Source of the DNA: Flagellimonas_A sp039592695
GTDB lineage: Bacteria; Bacteroidota; Bacteroidia; Flavobacteriales; Flavobacteriaceae
DNA: 64,000 nucleotides
Reading direction: 5' to 3'
Assembly (NCBI RefSeq): GCF_039592695.1
Contig: NZ_JBBUTK010000001.1
Span: 682,001-746,000, forward strand
Shown here: positions 33,631-42,218 of the stretch, piece after piece
Layout: every line of letters begins with the position of its first letter
Position numbering within the stretch: the stretch's first letter is position 1
Translations under genes and position numbers: made by a program
Notes under the pieces: model-generated
What the model saw: only the letters and a program-made list of their open reading frames with translations
Told to the model about the DNA's origin: nothing
The model's database searches: none

Positions 33631-34220
33631 AGATAGTCGGACTAACAGGCGGCATAGGCAGTGGCAAAAGTTTTGTGGCCGCTATTTTTAAGGAACTGGA
33701 CATACCTGTCTATGATTCCGACCTTGAAGCCAAGCGATTGATGCACTCTTCTTCGCCACTAAAAGAGGCCATAATTGGTTTATTGGGTGAAAATGCTTAC
33801 TATGATGAGGGACTGAACCGGGCTTTTGTTGCTGAGAAAGTTTTTGGCAACTCAAAATTGCTATCAGATTTGAATGCCATCGTGCATCCCGCTGTCAAAG
33901 AACATTTTTTGAATTGGTGCAAAAATCAGAATGCACCCTACGTTATACAGGAAACGGCCCTGATTTTCGAAAACAACATTCAAGACCGATACGACGCCAT
34001 TATCTTGGTGGTGGCCCCTGAAGCACTTCGAATAAAGCGGGTTATGCAACGTGACGATCAAACAAAAAAGCAGGTTTTGATGAGAATGGGAGAGCAATTG
34101 GATGATGGGGAAAAAAGAAAACATGCTCATTTTATCATTGACAACGTTAATGCTGACTTGACGCGAGAGCAAGTCCACAAAATTCATGAAGCAATTGTTG
34201 CCGACGCAAAAGGACACTGA
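33627..34220 (+). CDS. coaE: dephospho-CoA kinase CoaE
   Basis: Phosphorylates dephospho-CoA at the 3' hydroxyl, the last step of coenzyme A synthesis. It has 197 residues. The P-loop is GLTGGIGSGKS at the N-terminus, followed by PVYDSDLEAKRLM with the acidic residue of the family. The Q-rich lid region is MQRDDQTKKQVLMRM, and VIQETALIFEN is also conserved. The start overlaps the YbbR stop as ATGA. A 71-base gap with several TTAA-rich stretches follows before the sensor kinase. Confidence 0.95.
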   Translation: MKIVGLTGGIGSGKSFVAAIFKELDIPVYDSDLEAKRLMHSSSPLKEAIIGLLGENAYYDEGLNRAFVAEKVFGNSKLLSDLNAIVHPAVKEHFLNWCKNQNAPYVIQETALIFENNIQDRYDAIILVVAPEALRIKRVMQRDDQTKKQVLMRMGEQLDDGEKRKHAHFIIDNVNADLTREQVHKIHEAIVADAKGH

Positions 34221-34291
34221 ATTTTAACATTTTTGTTAAGGTTTGGTTAAACGGAAAAGGGCCTGAATGTTAAATTTCTAATTTTACTGCG

Positions 34292-35869
34292 ATGAACAAG
34301 AAGTTGTTTGTTCTTCTCGTCATTTTGATGAGTTTGTCCCTAATCGGAATCATTTTTGTTCAGGGCTATTGGATCAAAACCTCGGTTGAGGATAAGGAAG
34401 AACAATTCTCAAGTGCGATTGCTGACATACTTGATGAGGTTGCCGATAAAGTTGAAAGTAGAGAGCGAAGCGATTATTACGACCGTCTTGCCTCATTGGT
34501 AGATAGTGTGGGAACACCTAAATCTACCCAACTAAGAAATTTTTTCTTTGTTGACCGCGATATCAATTCAAATGAGATTCTCTTCTATTCGCACGGTATT
34601 CTTGAAGAGGATTATGGCATTTCATCTACGTTCTTTGACAATCTTAATGACGATTCTACTTCGATAAGAAATTACACGAGTAAAAGAACCACAACGATTC
34701 TGAAAGAAGATTATGGGCTTGATGGCAAGGGCTATAAGTTTACGCCCATACAAAAAATTGAAAAGTTTGGTGGTTTGACAGCCATGGATAAGGTCATGTT
34801 CGACGACGTGTTCATGGAAGCAGCCAAAAAAGTGCCCATTCACGACAGGGTCTCAAAACAAGAGATAGAGCTTTTGTTGAACAGGGAATTGGAAAAACGT
34901 GGAATCGATATCGATTATGAATACGGAATATACAGTCAGGGGTACCCAACCAAGGTAAAGTCAAAAAAATTCAAATTTGGCCAATCAGCCTTTTACAAAA
35001 CACCAATTTTTAAAGATAGCGAGGGCAACACCAATTTTTCATTGTTGCTCACATTCCCGAAAAAGAAACGGTTTTTGCTGGGTTCGATCATGGGCATGGC
35101 CATTATGTCGTTGATTTTTACGTTGGTCATTGTAGTGGCCTACTCAAGTGCCATTTATCAGTTGATAAAACAAAAACAGATTTCAGAAATCAAATCTGAC
35201 TTTATCAACAACATGACCCATGAGTTCAAAACACCTATCGCGACCATCAATCTAGCGGTTGAGGCCATCAAAAATCCCAAGTCAATTGAAGACAAGGAAA
35301 AGGTTTTGCGATATCTTGGCATGATCAGGGATGAAAACAAACGTATGCATGCCCAAGTCGAAAATGTACTGCGTATCTCTAAATTGGAGAAGAACCAACT
35401 GGATATCAGTAAAGACAGGGTAGATGCTCATGACATCATCCAAGATGCCATTAGCCATATTGAGCTGATTGTGTTGGATCGGGGAGGATATGTGAAAGCA
35501 CATTTAGATGCATCAAGATCTGAAATCTTGGCTAATGAAACACATTTTATCAATGTCATCGTGAATATGTTGGACAATGCGGTAAAATATTCGCCTGAAT
35601 CGCCAAAAATCGATGTCTTTACAGAAGTGGTCAAAAACCATATAGTCATTAAGATACAAGACCAAGGGGCTGGTATGAGCAAGGCGGTCTTAAAAAAAGT
35701 GTTTGAAAAATTCTACCGGGAGCATACCGGTGATATACATAACGTTAAGGGCCATGGTTTAGGTTTGGCGTACGTAAAACGAATAGTAGACGATCATCAG
35801 GGCGAGGTTTACGCAGAAAGTGAAAAAGGAAAAGGCAGTACTTTCTACGTGAAACTTCCCTTAATCTAA
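34292..35869 (+). CDS. membrane sensor histidine kinase
   Basis: A 525-residue two-component sensor. Two transmembrane helices flank a periplasmic sensor region: about 5-28 and 262-287. The dimerisation/phosphoacceptor domain has His310 in NNMTHEFKTPIATINLAV. The ATPase has the N box NMLDNAVKYSPESP, the G1 box QDQGAGMS and G2 GHGLGLAYVKRI. The sensor domain (30-260) has no recognisable homology and may be specific to the group. The response regulator follows after six bases. The short upstream gap contains several TTAA-rich runs but no confident operator. Confidence 0.93.
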   Translation: MNKKLFVLLVILMSLSLIGIIFVQGYWIKTSVEDKEEQFSSAIADILDEVADKVESRERSDYYDRLASLVDSVGTPKSTQLRNFFFVDRDINSNEILFYSHGILEEDYGISSTFFDNLNDDSTSIRNYTSKRTTTILKEDYGLDGKGYKFTPIQKIEKFGGLTAMDKVMFDDVFMEAAKKVPIHDRVSKQEIELLLNRELEKRGIDIDYEYGIYSQGYPTKVKSKKFKFGQSAFYKTPIFKDSEGNTNFSLLLTFPKKKRFLLGSIMGMAIMSLIFTLVIVVAYSSAIYQLIKQKQISEIKSDFINNMTHEFKTPIATINLAVEAIKNPKSIEDKEKVLRYLGMIRDENKRMHAQVENVLRISKLEKNQLDISKDRVDAHDIIQDAISHIELIVLDRGGYVKAHLDASRSEILANETHFINVIVNMLDNAVKYSPESPKIDVFTEVVKNHIVIKIQDQGAGMSKAVLKKVFEKFYREHTGDIHNVKGHGLGLAYVKRIVDDHQGEVYAESEKGKGSTFYVKLPLI

Positions 35870-35875
35870 AAAATT

Positions 35876-36586
35876 ATGGAAACTGAAAACAAAAAAATAT
35901 TGCTAGTTGAAGACGATCCCAATTTCGGGATTGTATTGAAAGATTACCTTTCGATGAATGACTTTGATGTCGTTCTCGCCAAAAATGGTATGGAAGGCTT
36001 TGAAAAATTCAAAAAAGACAATTTTGATGTCTGCATTCTAGATGTCATGATGCCTTATAAAGATGGCTTTACCTTGGCCAAAGAGATTCGTGAGAAAGAC
36101 GAGAACATCCCCATTATCTTTTTGACGGCAAAGACCATGAAAGAAGATGTCTTGAAGGGCTATAAGGCTGGGGCAGATGACTACCTGAACAAACCATTTG
36201 ACTCAGAAGTGTTGTTGATGAAACTTAAAGCGATACTTCAAAGAAAAGCATCCAACACGCTTGCAGACAGCAAACAATTTGAGTTTGAAATAGGAAACTT
36301 TCATTTGAATTCAAAGCTTCGTTTTTTAAAATATAAAGATGAAGAACCCATTAAGCTGTCACCCAAAGAAAATGAATTGCTACGTCTTTTGGCACTACAT
36401 GAAAATGATTTGATGCCTCGCGAATTGGCACTGACAAAAATTTGGAGGGATGACAACTACTTCACCTCACGGAGTATGGACGTCTACATTGCCAAATTGC
36501 GCAAGTATTTGAAGCGAGACGATAAAGCTGAGATTCTGAACATTCACGGTGAAGGCTTCCGTTTGGTGGTAAAGAACGAGGCGTAG
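35876..36586 (+). CDS. OmpR/PhoB-family response regulator
   Basis: The cognate regulator of the preceding kinase. It has 236 residues: receiver domain 5-120 with phosphoacceptor Asp56 in CILDVMMPYKDG, acidic pair VEDDPNFG and conserved Lys106 in DDYLNKPFDSEVL. The winged-helix DNA-binding domain (about 130-235) has PIKLSPKENELLRLLALH, RSMDVYIAKLRKYL and NIHGEGFRLV. All phosphorylation residues are intact, so it should be a normal phospho-activated transcription factor. Targets are unknown. A terminator follows. Confidence 0.95.
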   Translation: METENKKILLVEDDPNFGIVLKDYLSMNDFDVVLAKNGMEGFEKFKKDNFDVCILDVMMPYKDGFTLAKEIREKDENIPIIFLTAKTMKEDVLKGYKAGADDYLNKPFDSEVLLMKLKAILQRKASNTLADSKQFEFEIGNFHLNSKLRFLKYKDEEPIKLSPKENELLRLLALHENDLMPRELALTKIWRDDNYFTSRSMDVYIAKLRKYLKRDDKAEILNIHGEGFRLVVKNEA

Positions 36587-36617
36587 CTAATAGTCAGGAG
36601 CATCAATAGAAAACAAG

Positions 36618-36642
36618 ACCGCTTTTTATGAGCGGTTTTTTT
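36618..36642 (+). terminator. intrinsic terminator after the two-component operon
   Basis: ACCGCT and AGCGGT pair around a seven-base loop (TTTTATG), followed by seven T. The T-run touches the 3' end of the convergent gntP gene. Confidence 0.85.
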
Positions 36643-37975
36643 ATGCCAGCAGATAAATGAGTGATACGGTCAAGATACCAGTGAGTGCAAGTAGCGTGGT
36701 CATCATCGTCCAAGATTTGAACGTTTGTTTCTCTGAAATTCCCAAATATTGACCGACCAACCAAAAACCGCTATCATTGACATGCGAGAAGATACTTGCA
36801 CCTGAGGCAATCGCAATTACCATGCACGCAAGTTCAAATTGACTTAATTCTGAATTTATCAGCAAAGGCGAAACAAGCCCAGCCGCTGTAATCATTGCCA
36901 CAGTTGACGATCCTTGAATGATGCGCACTATGGCCGCACCGACGAAGGCAAATGCCAAAATGGGGAAGCCGATACTGCTCAATGAGGTTGCCAAAAGCTC
37001 GCCAGCACCAGTGTTGGTCAACACCTGTTTAAAAACTCCGCCAGCTCCGGTCAATAAAATGATGGTTCCTGCTGGGGCCAGTGATTTTGTGGTAATCTTA
37101 AAAAGTTCTTGTTTGGTGAAACCGCGTTTGATTCCAAAAAAATACCATGCCAAGATATTGGCAATGATCAATGCCGAAAACGGATGCCCAATTAAAGCGA
37201 TCAAGTTCAAGAATATCTTATTTTCAAGCCCCAAAAGGCCACTTGATGAAGCAGTGTTGAGCAGAATCAATAAGATGGGGATTCCTATGATCAACAATGT
37301 CAAACCTATTGGGGGCAAGGCTTTGATTTCATTTTCTTCAATCTGGGACGGTGCCTCAACATGAATTTTTTTTGAGATGAACTTTCCAAAGACAAGTCCA
37401 CTGACCAATGCTGTGGGTATCCCGACCAAAAAACCGACCAAGATGACCCACCCCAACTCGGCACCAATAATCTCAGCGACTGCAATCGGCCCAGGAGTAG
37501 GGGGAATGAAGGCATGGGTAATGGCCAAACCCGCTAGCAGTGGAATCGCATAGAGCAGCAATGATTTTTTTGTCTTCCGCTGTAGGGCATAGATCATGGG
37601 CACCAAAATGATGAAGGCCACATCAAAGAATACGGGTATCGCTATGAGGAATCCCGAAACCACCATGGCAGTTGGTGCATTTTTCAATCCGAATTTACCG
37701 ACCATGAAATTGGCTATGGCCTTGGCACCGCCTGAAGCTTCTAGAATGGCTCCGAACATGGCCCCAAGACCCACTACCGTTGCCACAAAGCCAAGCGTAT
37801 TGCCCATACCCAGTTGAACGGTTTCAATGATTTGTCGGGCATCCAAACCCGCAATAATGCCGACGGTGATGCTACCGATAAGTAAAGCGATAAAGGCATT
37901 GATTTTAAGGCGTAGGATTAAAAAAAGTAAAAGGGCAATCCCAGATATGATTGCAATGATAAGATTGATTTCCAT
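36641..37975 (-). CDS. gntP: gluconate:proton symporter, GntP family
   Basis: A 444-residue inner-membrane permease with about twelve to fourteen hydrophobic segments. Family features include LGAMFGAILEASGGAKAIA near residue 70, AFIPPTPGPIAVAEIIGAE near 155 and VRIIQGSSTVAMITAAGL near 355. It is next to the gluconokinase gene, sharing the ATG/TGA junction, which supports gluconate or a similar sugar acid as substrate. It is the last gene of a long minus-strand run. No GntR-type regulator or 6-phosphogluconate pathway gene is adjacent. Confidence 0.92.
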   Translation of the reverse strand: MEINLIIAIISGIALLLFLILRLKINAFIALLIGSITVGIIAGLDARQIIETVQLGMGNTLGFVATVVGLGAMFGAILEASGGAKAIANFMVGKFGLKNAPTAMVVSGFLIAIPVFFDVAFIILVPMIYALQRKTKKSLLLYAIPLLAGLAITHAFIPPTPGPIAVAEIIGAELGWVILVGFLVGIPTALVSGLVFGKFISKKIHVEAPSQIEENEIKALPPIGLTLLIIGIPILLILLNTASSSGLLGLENKIFLNLIALIGHPFSALIIANILAWYFFGIKRGFTKQELFKITTKSLAPAGTIILLTGAGGVFKQVLTNTGAGELLATSLSSIGFPILAFAFVGAAIVRIIQGSSTVAMITAAGLVSPLLINSELSQFELACMVIAIASGASIFSHVNDSGFWLVGQYLGISEKQTFKSWTMMTTLLALTGILTVSLIYLLA

Positions 37976-38466
37976 CAGTTCAGGTGGTTTAGAATGGTTT
38001 GTACCATTTGTTTTGGCGTTTCTGAAATCGATACGGTAATCGCTCCACTTGGTGGTTCTAAGGTATCAAATTGCGATTGCAACATGTCTGCAGCCATAAA
38101 ATGGCCCTCGCGTTGTTGCATTCTCGCCTTGATTTCTTCAAATGAGCCCCTGAGGTACACGAATGCTACCTTTTCTGCAATGCTATCTGACAATAGTGCT
38201 CGGTATTTTTCTTTAAGTGCAGAACAAGCAATAACAGCTCCGTCTCTTGTATGTTCTTTGGCCAATTGGTTCAATGATTTGAGCCATCCGAATCGGTCAT
38301 CATCATTCAATGGCTCACCTGAAGCCATTTTCTCAATATTTTCTTTGGGATGAAAATCATCGCCGTCAAAAAAAGGACTGCTCAATGTTGCGGCCAACAT
38401 TTTTCCGATGGTGGACTTGCCCGAACCTGAAACCCCCATGACAAATATGATGCGTTTTTCAGGCAT
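37975..38466 (-). CDS. gntK: gluconokinase
   Basis: Phosphorylates gluconate to 6-phosphogluconate with ATP. It has 163 residues. The P-loop is FVMGVSGSGKSTIGK, followed by FFDGDDFHPKENIEKMASG and RFGWLKSLN, both diagnostic, and CSALKEKYRALL. It shares its stop with the gntP start and overlaps the end of miaA by eight bases, so sugar-acid uptake sits in a transcript led by housekeeping genes. Residues all appear intact. Confidence 0.95.
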   Translation of the reverse strand: MPEKRIIFVMGVSGSGKSTIGKMLAATLSSPFFDGDDFHPKENIEKMASGEPLNDDDRFGWLKSLNQLAKEHTRDGAVIACSALKEKYRALLSDSIAEKVAFVYLRGSFEEIKARMQQREGHFMAADMLQSQFDTLEPPSGAITVSISETPKQMVQTILNHLN

Positions 38467-39382
38467 TTTCTACAGTTTGTATTCGGTGCTGCAATTTCTC
38501 AATGATTTCTTCGAGCGGAGCATCGTGCTGTACCCATAAAATGGACTCGTTCTTGCGATACCAGGTCAATTGCCTTTTGGCGAACCTGCGGGTGTTTTTT
38601 TTGATTTCCTCAATGGCGAAATCCAAATCACACTTTCCGTCGAAATAGGCAAAAAGTTCGCGATAGCCAACGGTTAGCAATGCGTTGCGTGATTTGTGAG
38701 CATAAAGATTCTTGGCCTCCTCCAAAAGTCCGTTCTCAATCATTTGGTCAACCCGTTTGTTGATACGGCCATAAATTACATCCCTATCTGCTGTGATTCC
38801 CAAATAGACAGTCTTGAAGGGTCGGGATGCTTTTTCACTACCCAAAAAGGTAGAATATGGTCTGCCCGTACCACGGCATATTTCAAGAGCGCGGATGAGC
38901 CGATGCGGATTTTCTGAATCTACTTTTTGATAATACTGTGGATCTGCAATTTTTAGTTCTTTTTGGAGTGCCTGGAGCCCTTCTTCTTTGAGTTTGGTGT
39001 TCAAGGCAATACGAATTTCTGCATCCACTTCGGGAAAATCATCCAATCCATCGACCACGGCATCTACATACAGCCCGCTTCCACCTACCATGATTAAAAT
39101 GTCTCGGGTTTTGAAAAGATTTTCTAAGAGCAATAGGGCATCCCGCTCAAAATCACCTACTGAATAGCTCTCGTGTATGCTTTTATGTTGTATGAAATGG
39201 TGTGGTGCCGCTTGCAGCTCTTCTTTTGAAGGCACAGCGGTGCCAATGCTCATCTCTGTATAAAACTGTCTAGAATCCGCAGAAAGAATTTCGGTATTGA
39301 AATGTTGTGCGAGTGAAATCGCCAACTTGGTCTTGCCGATACCCGTAGGCCCAACGACTGCAATCAATACTTTTTTGCTCAT
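38459..39382 (-). CDS. miaA: tRNA dimethylallyltransferase MiaA
   Basis: Adds a dimethylallyl group to A37 of tRNAs reading UNN codons. It has 307 residues. P-loop VVGPTGIGKTKLAISLA, ILSADSRQFYTEMSIGTAVP, the catalytic region VGGSGLYVDAVVDGLDD, HRLIRALEICRGTG and the C-terminal NTRRFAKRQLTWYRK are all present. It overlaps the ion channel gene by four bases and gntK by eight. Nothing appears abnormal. Confidence 0.97.
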   Translation of the reverse strand: MSKKVLIAVVGPTGIGKTKLAISLAQHFNTEILSADSRQFYTEMSIGTAVPSKEELQAAPHHFIQHKSIHESYSVGDFERDALLLLENLFKTRDILIMVGGSGLYVDAVVDGLDDFPEVDAEIRIALNTKLKEEGLQALQKELKIADPQYYQKVDSENPHRLIRALEICRGTGRPYSTFLGSEKASRPFKTVYLGITADRDVIYGRINKRVDQMIENGLLEEAKNLYAHKSRNALLTVGYRELFAYFDGKCDLDFAIEEIKKNTRRFAKRQLTWYRKNESILWVQHDAPLEEIIEKLQHRIQTVENA

Positions 39383-40227
39383 AATGGTTCACCACAATTA
39401 TAACAGTGTTTTGCGTTATCGCGATGACCTTCTTTTGAGCAACTGGGGCATGACTGGGTGTTGGTGTGCACCACGGTCATGGCATCACTTGATTTTTTCT
39501 TTTTACCGTGTTTTGAAAATTCAACGGTTACTATTCCCGTGGGTACTGCGATGATGCCATATCCTAAAATCATGATGATGGTCGCAATGAGCTGACCCAA
39601 ATTGGTCTGCGGTGCAATGTCACCGTATCCCACAGTGGTCAACGTGACTATCGTCCAGTAGATACTTCGCGGAATGCTGGTAAAACCCGCCTCATCGCTT
39701 TCAATCATGTACATAATGGTGCCCATGATGACCGATAGAATCAGCACCACATAAATGAATACCGCAATTTTTGCTCTACTGGCCTTTAGGGCGTGTTTCA
39801 ATTGAGAGGCTTCACCCAAGAATTTGACCAGTTTCAATATTCTGAAAACGCGGAGCAACCTAAAAGCCCTTACCGCCAAAAGCACCTGAGAGCCTGCAAG
39901 AATGTAAGACAAATACAGCGGAATGGTCGAAACAAAGTCAATGATGCCATAAAAACTGAAAATATATTTGAAAGGCTTTTTGATGCTGATGACCCGGGCT
40001 ATATATTCAAAAGTGAAGAAAATGGTGACCACCCACTCCAGTGCCAGTAGCACCCGGTGGTATTTGGCATCGATTTCGTCAACGCTCTCCAACATGACCA
40101 AAATGACACTGACAATAATGAGAACGAAAAGGGCAATGTCAAAAAACTTCCCTGCTGGGGTATCGGCTTCATAGATGATTTCATGAAGGCGGTTTCGCCA
40201 ACCCGTGTGTACCTTATGCTCTTTCAA
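39379..40227 (-). CDS. voltage-gated-type potassium channel with C-terminal zinc ribbon
   Basis: A 282-residue six-helix ion channel. The S4-like helix has arginines at 120, 123, 126 and 129 and lysines at 132 and 135, the voltage-sensor spacing. The pore has the selectivity filter TLTTVGYGDIAP (TVGYGD at 198-203). The cytoplasmic tail ends with CPSCSKEGHRDNAKHC and a further CxxC, likely a zinc ribbon (residues about 255-282). The start is TTG, 14 bases inside the upstream exonuclease gene. A role in membrane potential or osmotic response is inferred. Confidence 0.9.
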   Translation of the reverse strand: MKEHKVHTGWRNRLHEIIYEADTPAGKFFDIALFVLIIVSVILVMLESVDEIDAKYHRVLLALEWVVTIFFTFEYIARVISIKKPFKYIFSFYGIIDFVSTIPLYLSYILAGSQVLLAVRAFRLLRVFRILKLVKFLGEASQLKHALKASRAKIAVFIYVVLILSVIMGTIMYMIESDEAGFTSIPRSIYWTIVTLTTVGYGDIAPQTNLGQLIATIIMILGYGIIAVPTGIVTVEFSKHGKKKKSSDAMTVVHTNTQSCPSCSKEGHRDNAKHCYNCGEPL

Positions 40228-41503
40228 GGTTATGGTTTAGTTCAATGATTTTCACCCTGTGCTTTTGACGGAGGTACGATTCGATGATGAAAGTGGTATT
40301 TGAATCGCTTTCCATAGGGGTAATCAATGATTCCAAGATAGTAATATTATTGATTTGATGGTTGAGTTCAATGAACCCGACACCTTGTAATCGTCCGTTT
40401 TTAATGAATACAACACTCTTTTCTCCGATGTCACGACCTTTGTCCATCAGCAACATATTTCTATTTTGAATACTGTATTTTGACTGTATTTCTTCTATTC
40501 TTTCAGGTCTTTCCGAAGCGGGAATATCGTGAATACCGATTTTGGAGATAAAATTTTTGGATGCCTTGAGTGTACCGAAACTGCTGATACGGTCGCTTTG
40601 ACCATTGGCTTTTTCATGGCGAAGTACCAAAAGGCTATTTTCGTCTTGTTGGGGATAGACTCCGTAGTACTTTCCTTTAAACTTAGATGGTTTGTTGTAC
40701 TTGGGTTTGTTTTTTTTGATTTCTTGATACTCTTTCAGGTGGGCGACCAATTCACTGCCTGTCAATTCAAAACTTATTTTTTTGGTCTCTTTTTGTAGGC
40801 TTCGACCCAATTTGCCGGGACTGATAAAATGTTGATTAGCTTTTCTCTTTATATTCTTTGACTTGCCAAGAAAAATGATTTCCCCGTCTTTGTCATGCAT
40901 ATAGTAGATGCCTGTTTCGGTAGGGAGGCTTTCAATAATGTCCAATTGCCTTGGTGAAAGTTCGCCATGTGTCTCTTCCCGAATCACCGATTTGATGATG
41001 GATTTATCCACGTCTTTGGCCAACAATAGCTTGAACAGTTTGAGTGTGGCCAACGCATCGCCATTGGCTCGGTGACGGTCACTGACCGCTATGCCCAAAG
41101 AGCGTACCAATTTGCCCAAGCTGTGTGATTCAGCTTCTGGAATAAGCTGCTGCGACAAATCAACGGTGCAGAGTGTCTTTCGTTGAAAATCATAGCCCAA
41201 CCTACGGAATTCAGTACGTAGAATGCGATAGTCAAACTGGGCATTGTGGGCCACAAGAACGGCATTCTCGGTAATCTCGATGATACGCTTTGCCACCTCA
41301 TGAAATTTTGGGGCTGTACGTAACATTTTGTTGTTGATCCCCGTTAGTTTGGTGACAAAAGCTTGGATTTCACGCTCAGGATTCACAAGGCTGATGAACT
41401 TATCAACCACCTTGTGCCCATCGAAACGGTGTATGGCAATTTCCATGATGCCTTCCTGGTTGTATTTTCCCCCGGTGCTCTCAATGTCTAAAATGGCATA
41501 CAT
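40214..41503 (-). CDS. DEDDh exonuclease fused to GIY-YIG domain
   Basis: A 429-residue fusion. The N-terminal 3'-5' exonuclease of the DnaQ type has AILDIESTGGKYNQEGI (catalytic Asp and Glu), LVAHNAQFDYRIL and HRANGDALATLKLF with the final His and Asp. From about 190, a UvrC-like GIY-YIG domain has TETGIYYMHDKDG, FLGKSKNIKRKANQHF and the downstream KNKPKYNKP. The C-terminal 150 residues are less clear. This arrangement is common in Bacteroidota and is sometimes annotated as DNA polymerase III epsilon. Probably acts in DNA repair or processing; the exact substrate is unknown. Confidence 0.9.
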   Translation of the reverse strand: MYAILDIESTGGKYNQEGIMEIAIHRFDGHKVVDKFISLVNPEREIQAFVTKLTGINNKMLRTAPKFHEVAKRIIEITENAVLVAHNAQFDYRILRTEFRRLGYDFQRKTLCTVDLSQQLIPEAESHSLGKLVRSLGIAVSDRHRANGDALATLKLFKLLLAKDVDKSIIKSVIREETHGELSPRQLDIIESLPTETGIYYMHDKDGEIIFLGKSKNIKRKANQHFISPGKLGRSLQKETKKISFELTGSELVAHLKEYQEIKKNKPKYNKPSKFKGKYYGVYPQQDENSLLVLRHEKANGQSDRISSFGTLKASKNFISKIGIHDIPASERPERIEEIQSKYSIQNRNMLLMDKGRDIGEKSVVFIKNGRLQGVGFIELNHQINNITILESLITPMESDSNTTFIIESYLRQKHRVKIIELNHNLERA

Positions 41504-41512
41504 GGATGTGCT

Positions 41513-42172
41513 TTACGAATAGTTTCTGGCACCAAAGATACTACTTCCGATTCTGACCATGTTGCTCCCCTCTTCAACAGCGATATGATAATCGCCGCTC
41601 ATCCCCATGGATAAAATTGAAATCTCTGGCAACTGTGTTTTTGTTTTGTCAAAGACAGATTTGAGATAACGAAACTCTTTTCTGATTTGGTCCATGTTGT
41701 CGGTAAAGGTTGCCATGCCCATCAATCCCTCAATCTTGATGTTTTTCAGGGATTTAAATTCGGATGAGGTGGTAATTTCGTTCAGTTCTTTTTCATCCAA
41801 ACCATATTTTGTCTCTTCCTCAGCAATGTGCATCTGTAACAAACACGGAATGGTACGATTATGCTTTTCGGCCTGCTTGTTGATTTCTTTCAGCAACCGG
41901 AAGCTGTCAACCCCGTGCACCAATGCGACAAACTCGGCCATGTATTTGACCTTATTGCGCTGCAAATGGCCAATCATGTGCCACTCAATGTCTTTGGGAA
42001 GCCCTTGCCGTTTTTCGGCCATCTCTTGCACACGGTTCTCACCGAAAATGCGCTGCCCAGCATCGTAAGCTTCCAAAATCTCTTCATTGGATTTGGTTTT
42101 TGACACGGCAACCAAGGTCACATCCTCTGGGAGTGATTTTTTTACATGTTGAAGATTTTCTTTTATCTGCAT
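41513..42172 (-). CDS. YggS-family pyridoxal phosphate homeostasis protein
   Basis: A 219-residue PLP-binding protein of the YggS/PROSC family that helps control free PLP and amino-acid levels. The PLP lysine is in LVAVSKTKSNEEI (near 28), and later motifs are FGENRVQEM, WHMIGHLQRNK, VDSFRLLKEINKQA, EGLMGMATF and LSMGMSGDYHIAVEEGS, all diagnostic. It is nine bases ahead of the exonuclease gene on the same strand. Not enzymatic in the usual sense. Length normal. Confidence 0.95.
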   Translation of the reverse strand: MQIKENLQHVKKSLPEDVTLVAVSKTKSNEEILEAYDAGQRIFGENRVQEMAEKRQGLPKDIEWHMIGHLQRNKVKYMAEFVALVHGVDSFRLLKEINKQAEKHNRTIPCLLQMHIAEEETKYGLDEKELNEITTSSEFKSLKNIKIEGLMGMATFTDNMDQIRKEFRYLKSVFDKTKTQLPEISILSMGMSGDYHIAVEEGSNMVRIGSSIFGARNYS

Positions 42173-42182
42173 TTTTTATTCT

Positions 42183-42218
42183 CAGTAATCAGTAATCAGT
42201 AATCAGTAATCAGTAATC
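42183..42218. repeat. five tandem copies of the heptanucleotide CAGTAAT
   Basis: Perfect copies run from 42183 to 42217, with an extra C. They fill almost the whole 46-base gap between the DUF1015 and yggS genes. Read from the minus strand the unit is ATTACTG. A seven-base unit changes distances between elements by a non-multiple of ten and would shift frame, so copy number could vary and alter cotranscription or translation. Confidence 0.85.

Noticed and set aside
34221..34291. Repeated TTAA-rich motifs (GTTAA, TTAAC) as an operator of the two-component system
   Set aside because: Such runs are common in AT-rich gaps elsewhere in the window (for example 7340-7362 and 20355-20370), so I could not separate them from background.
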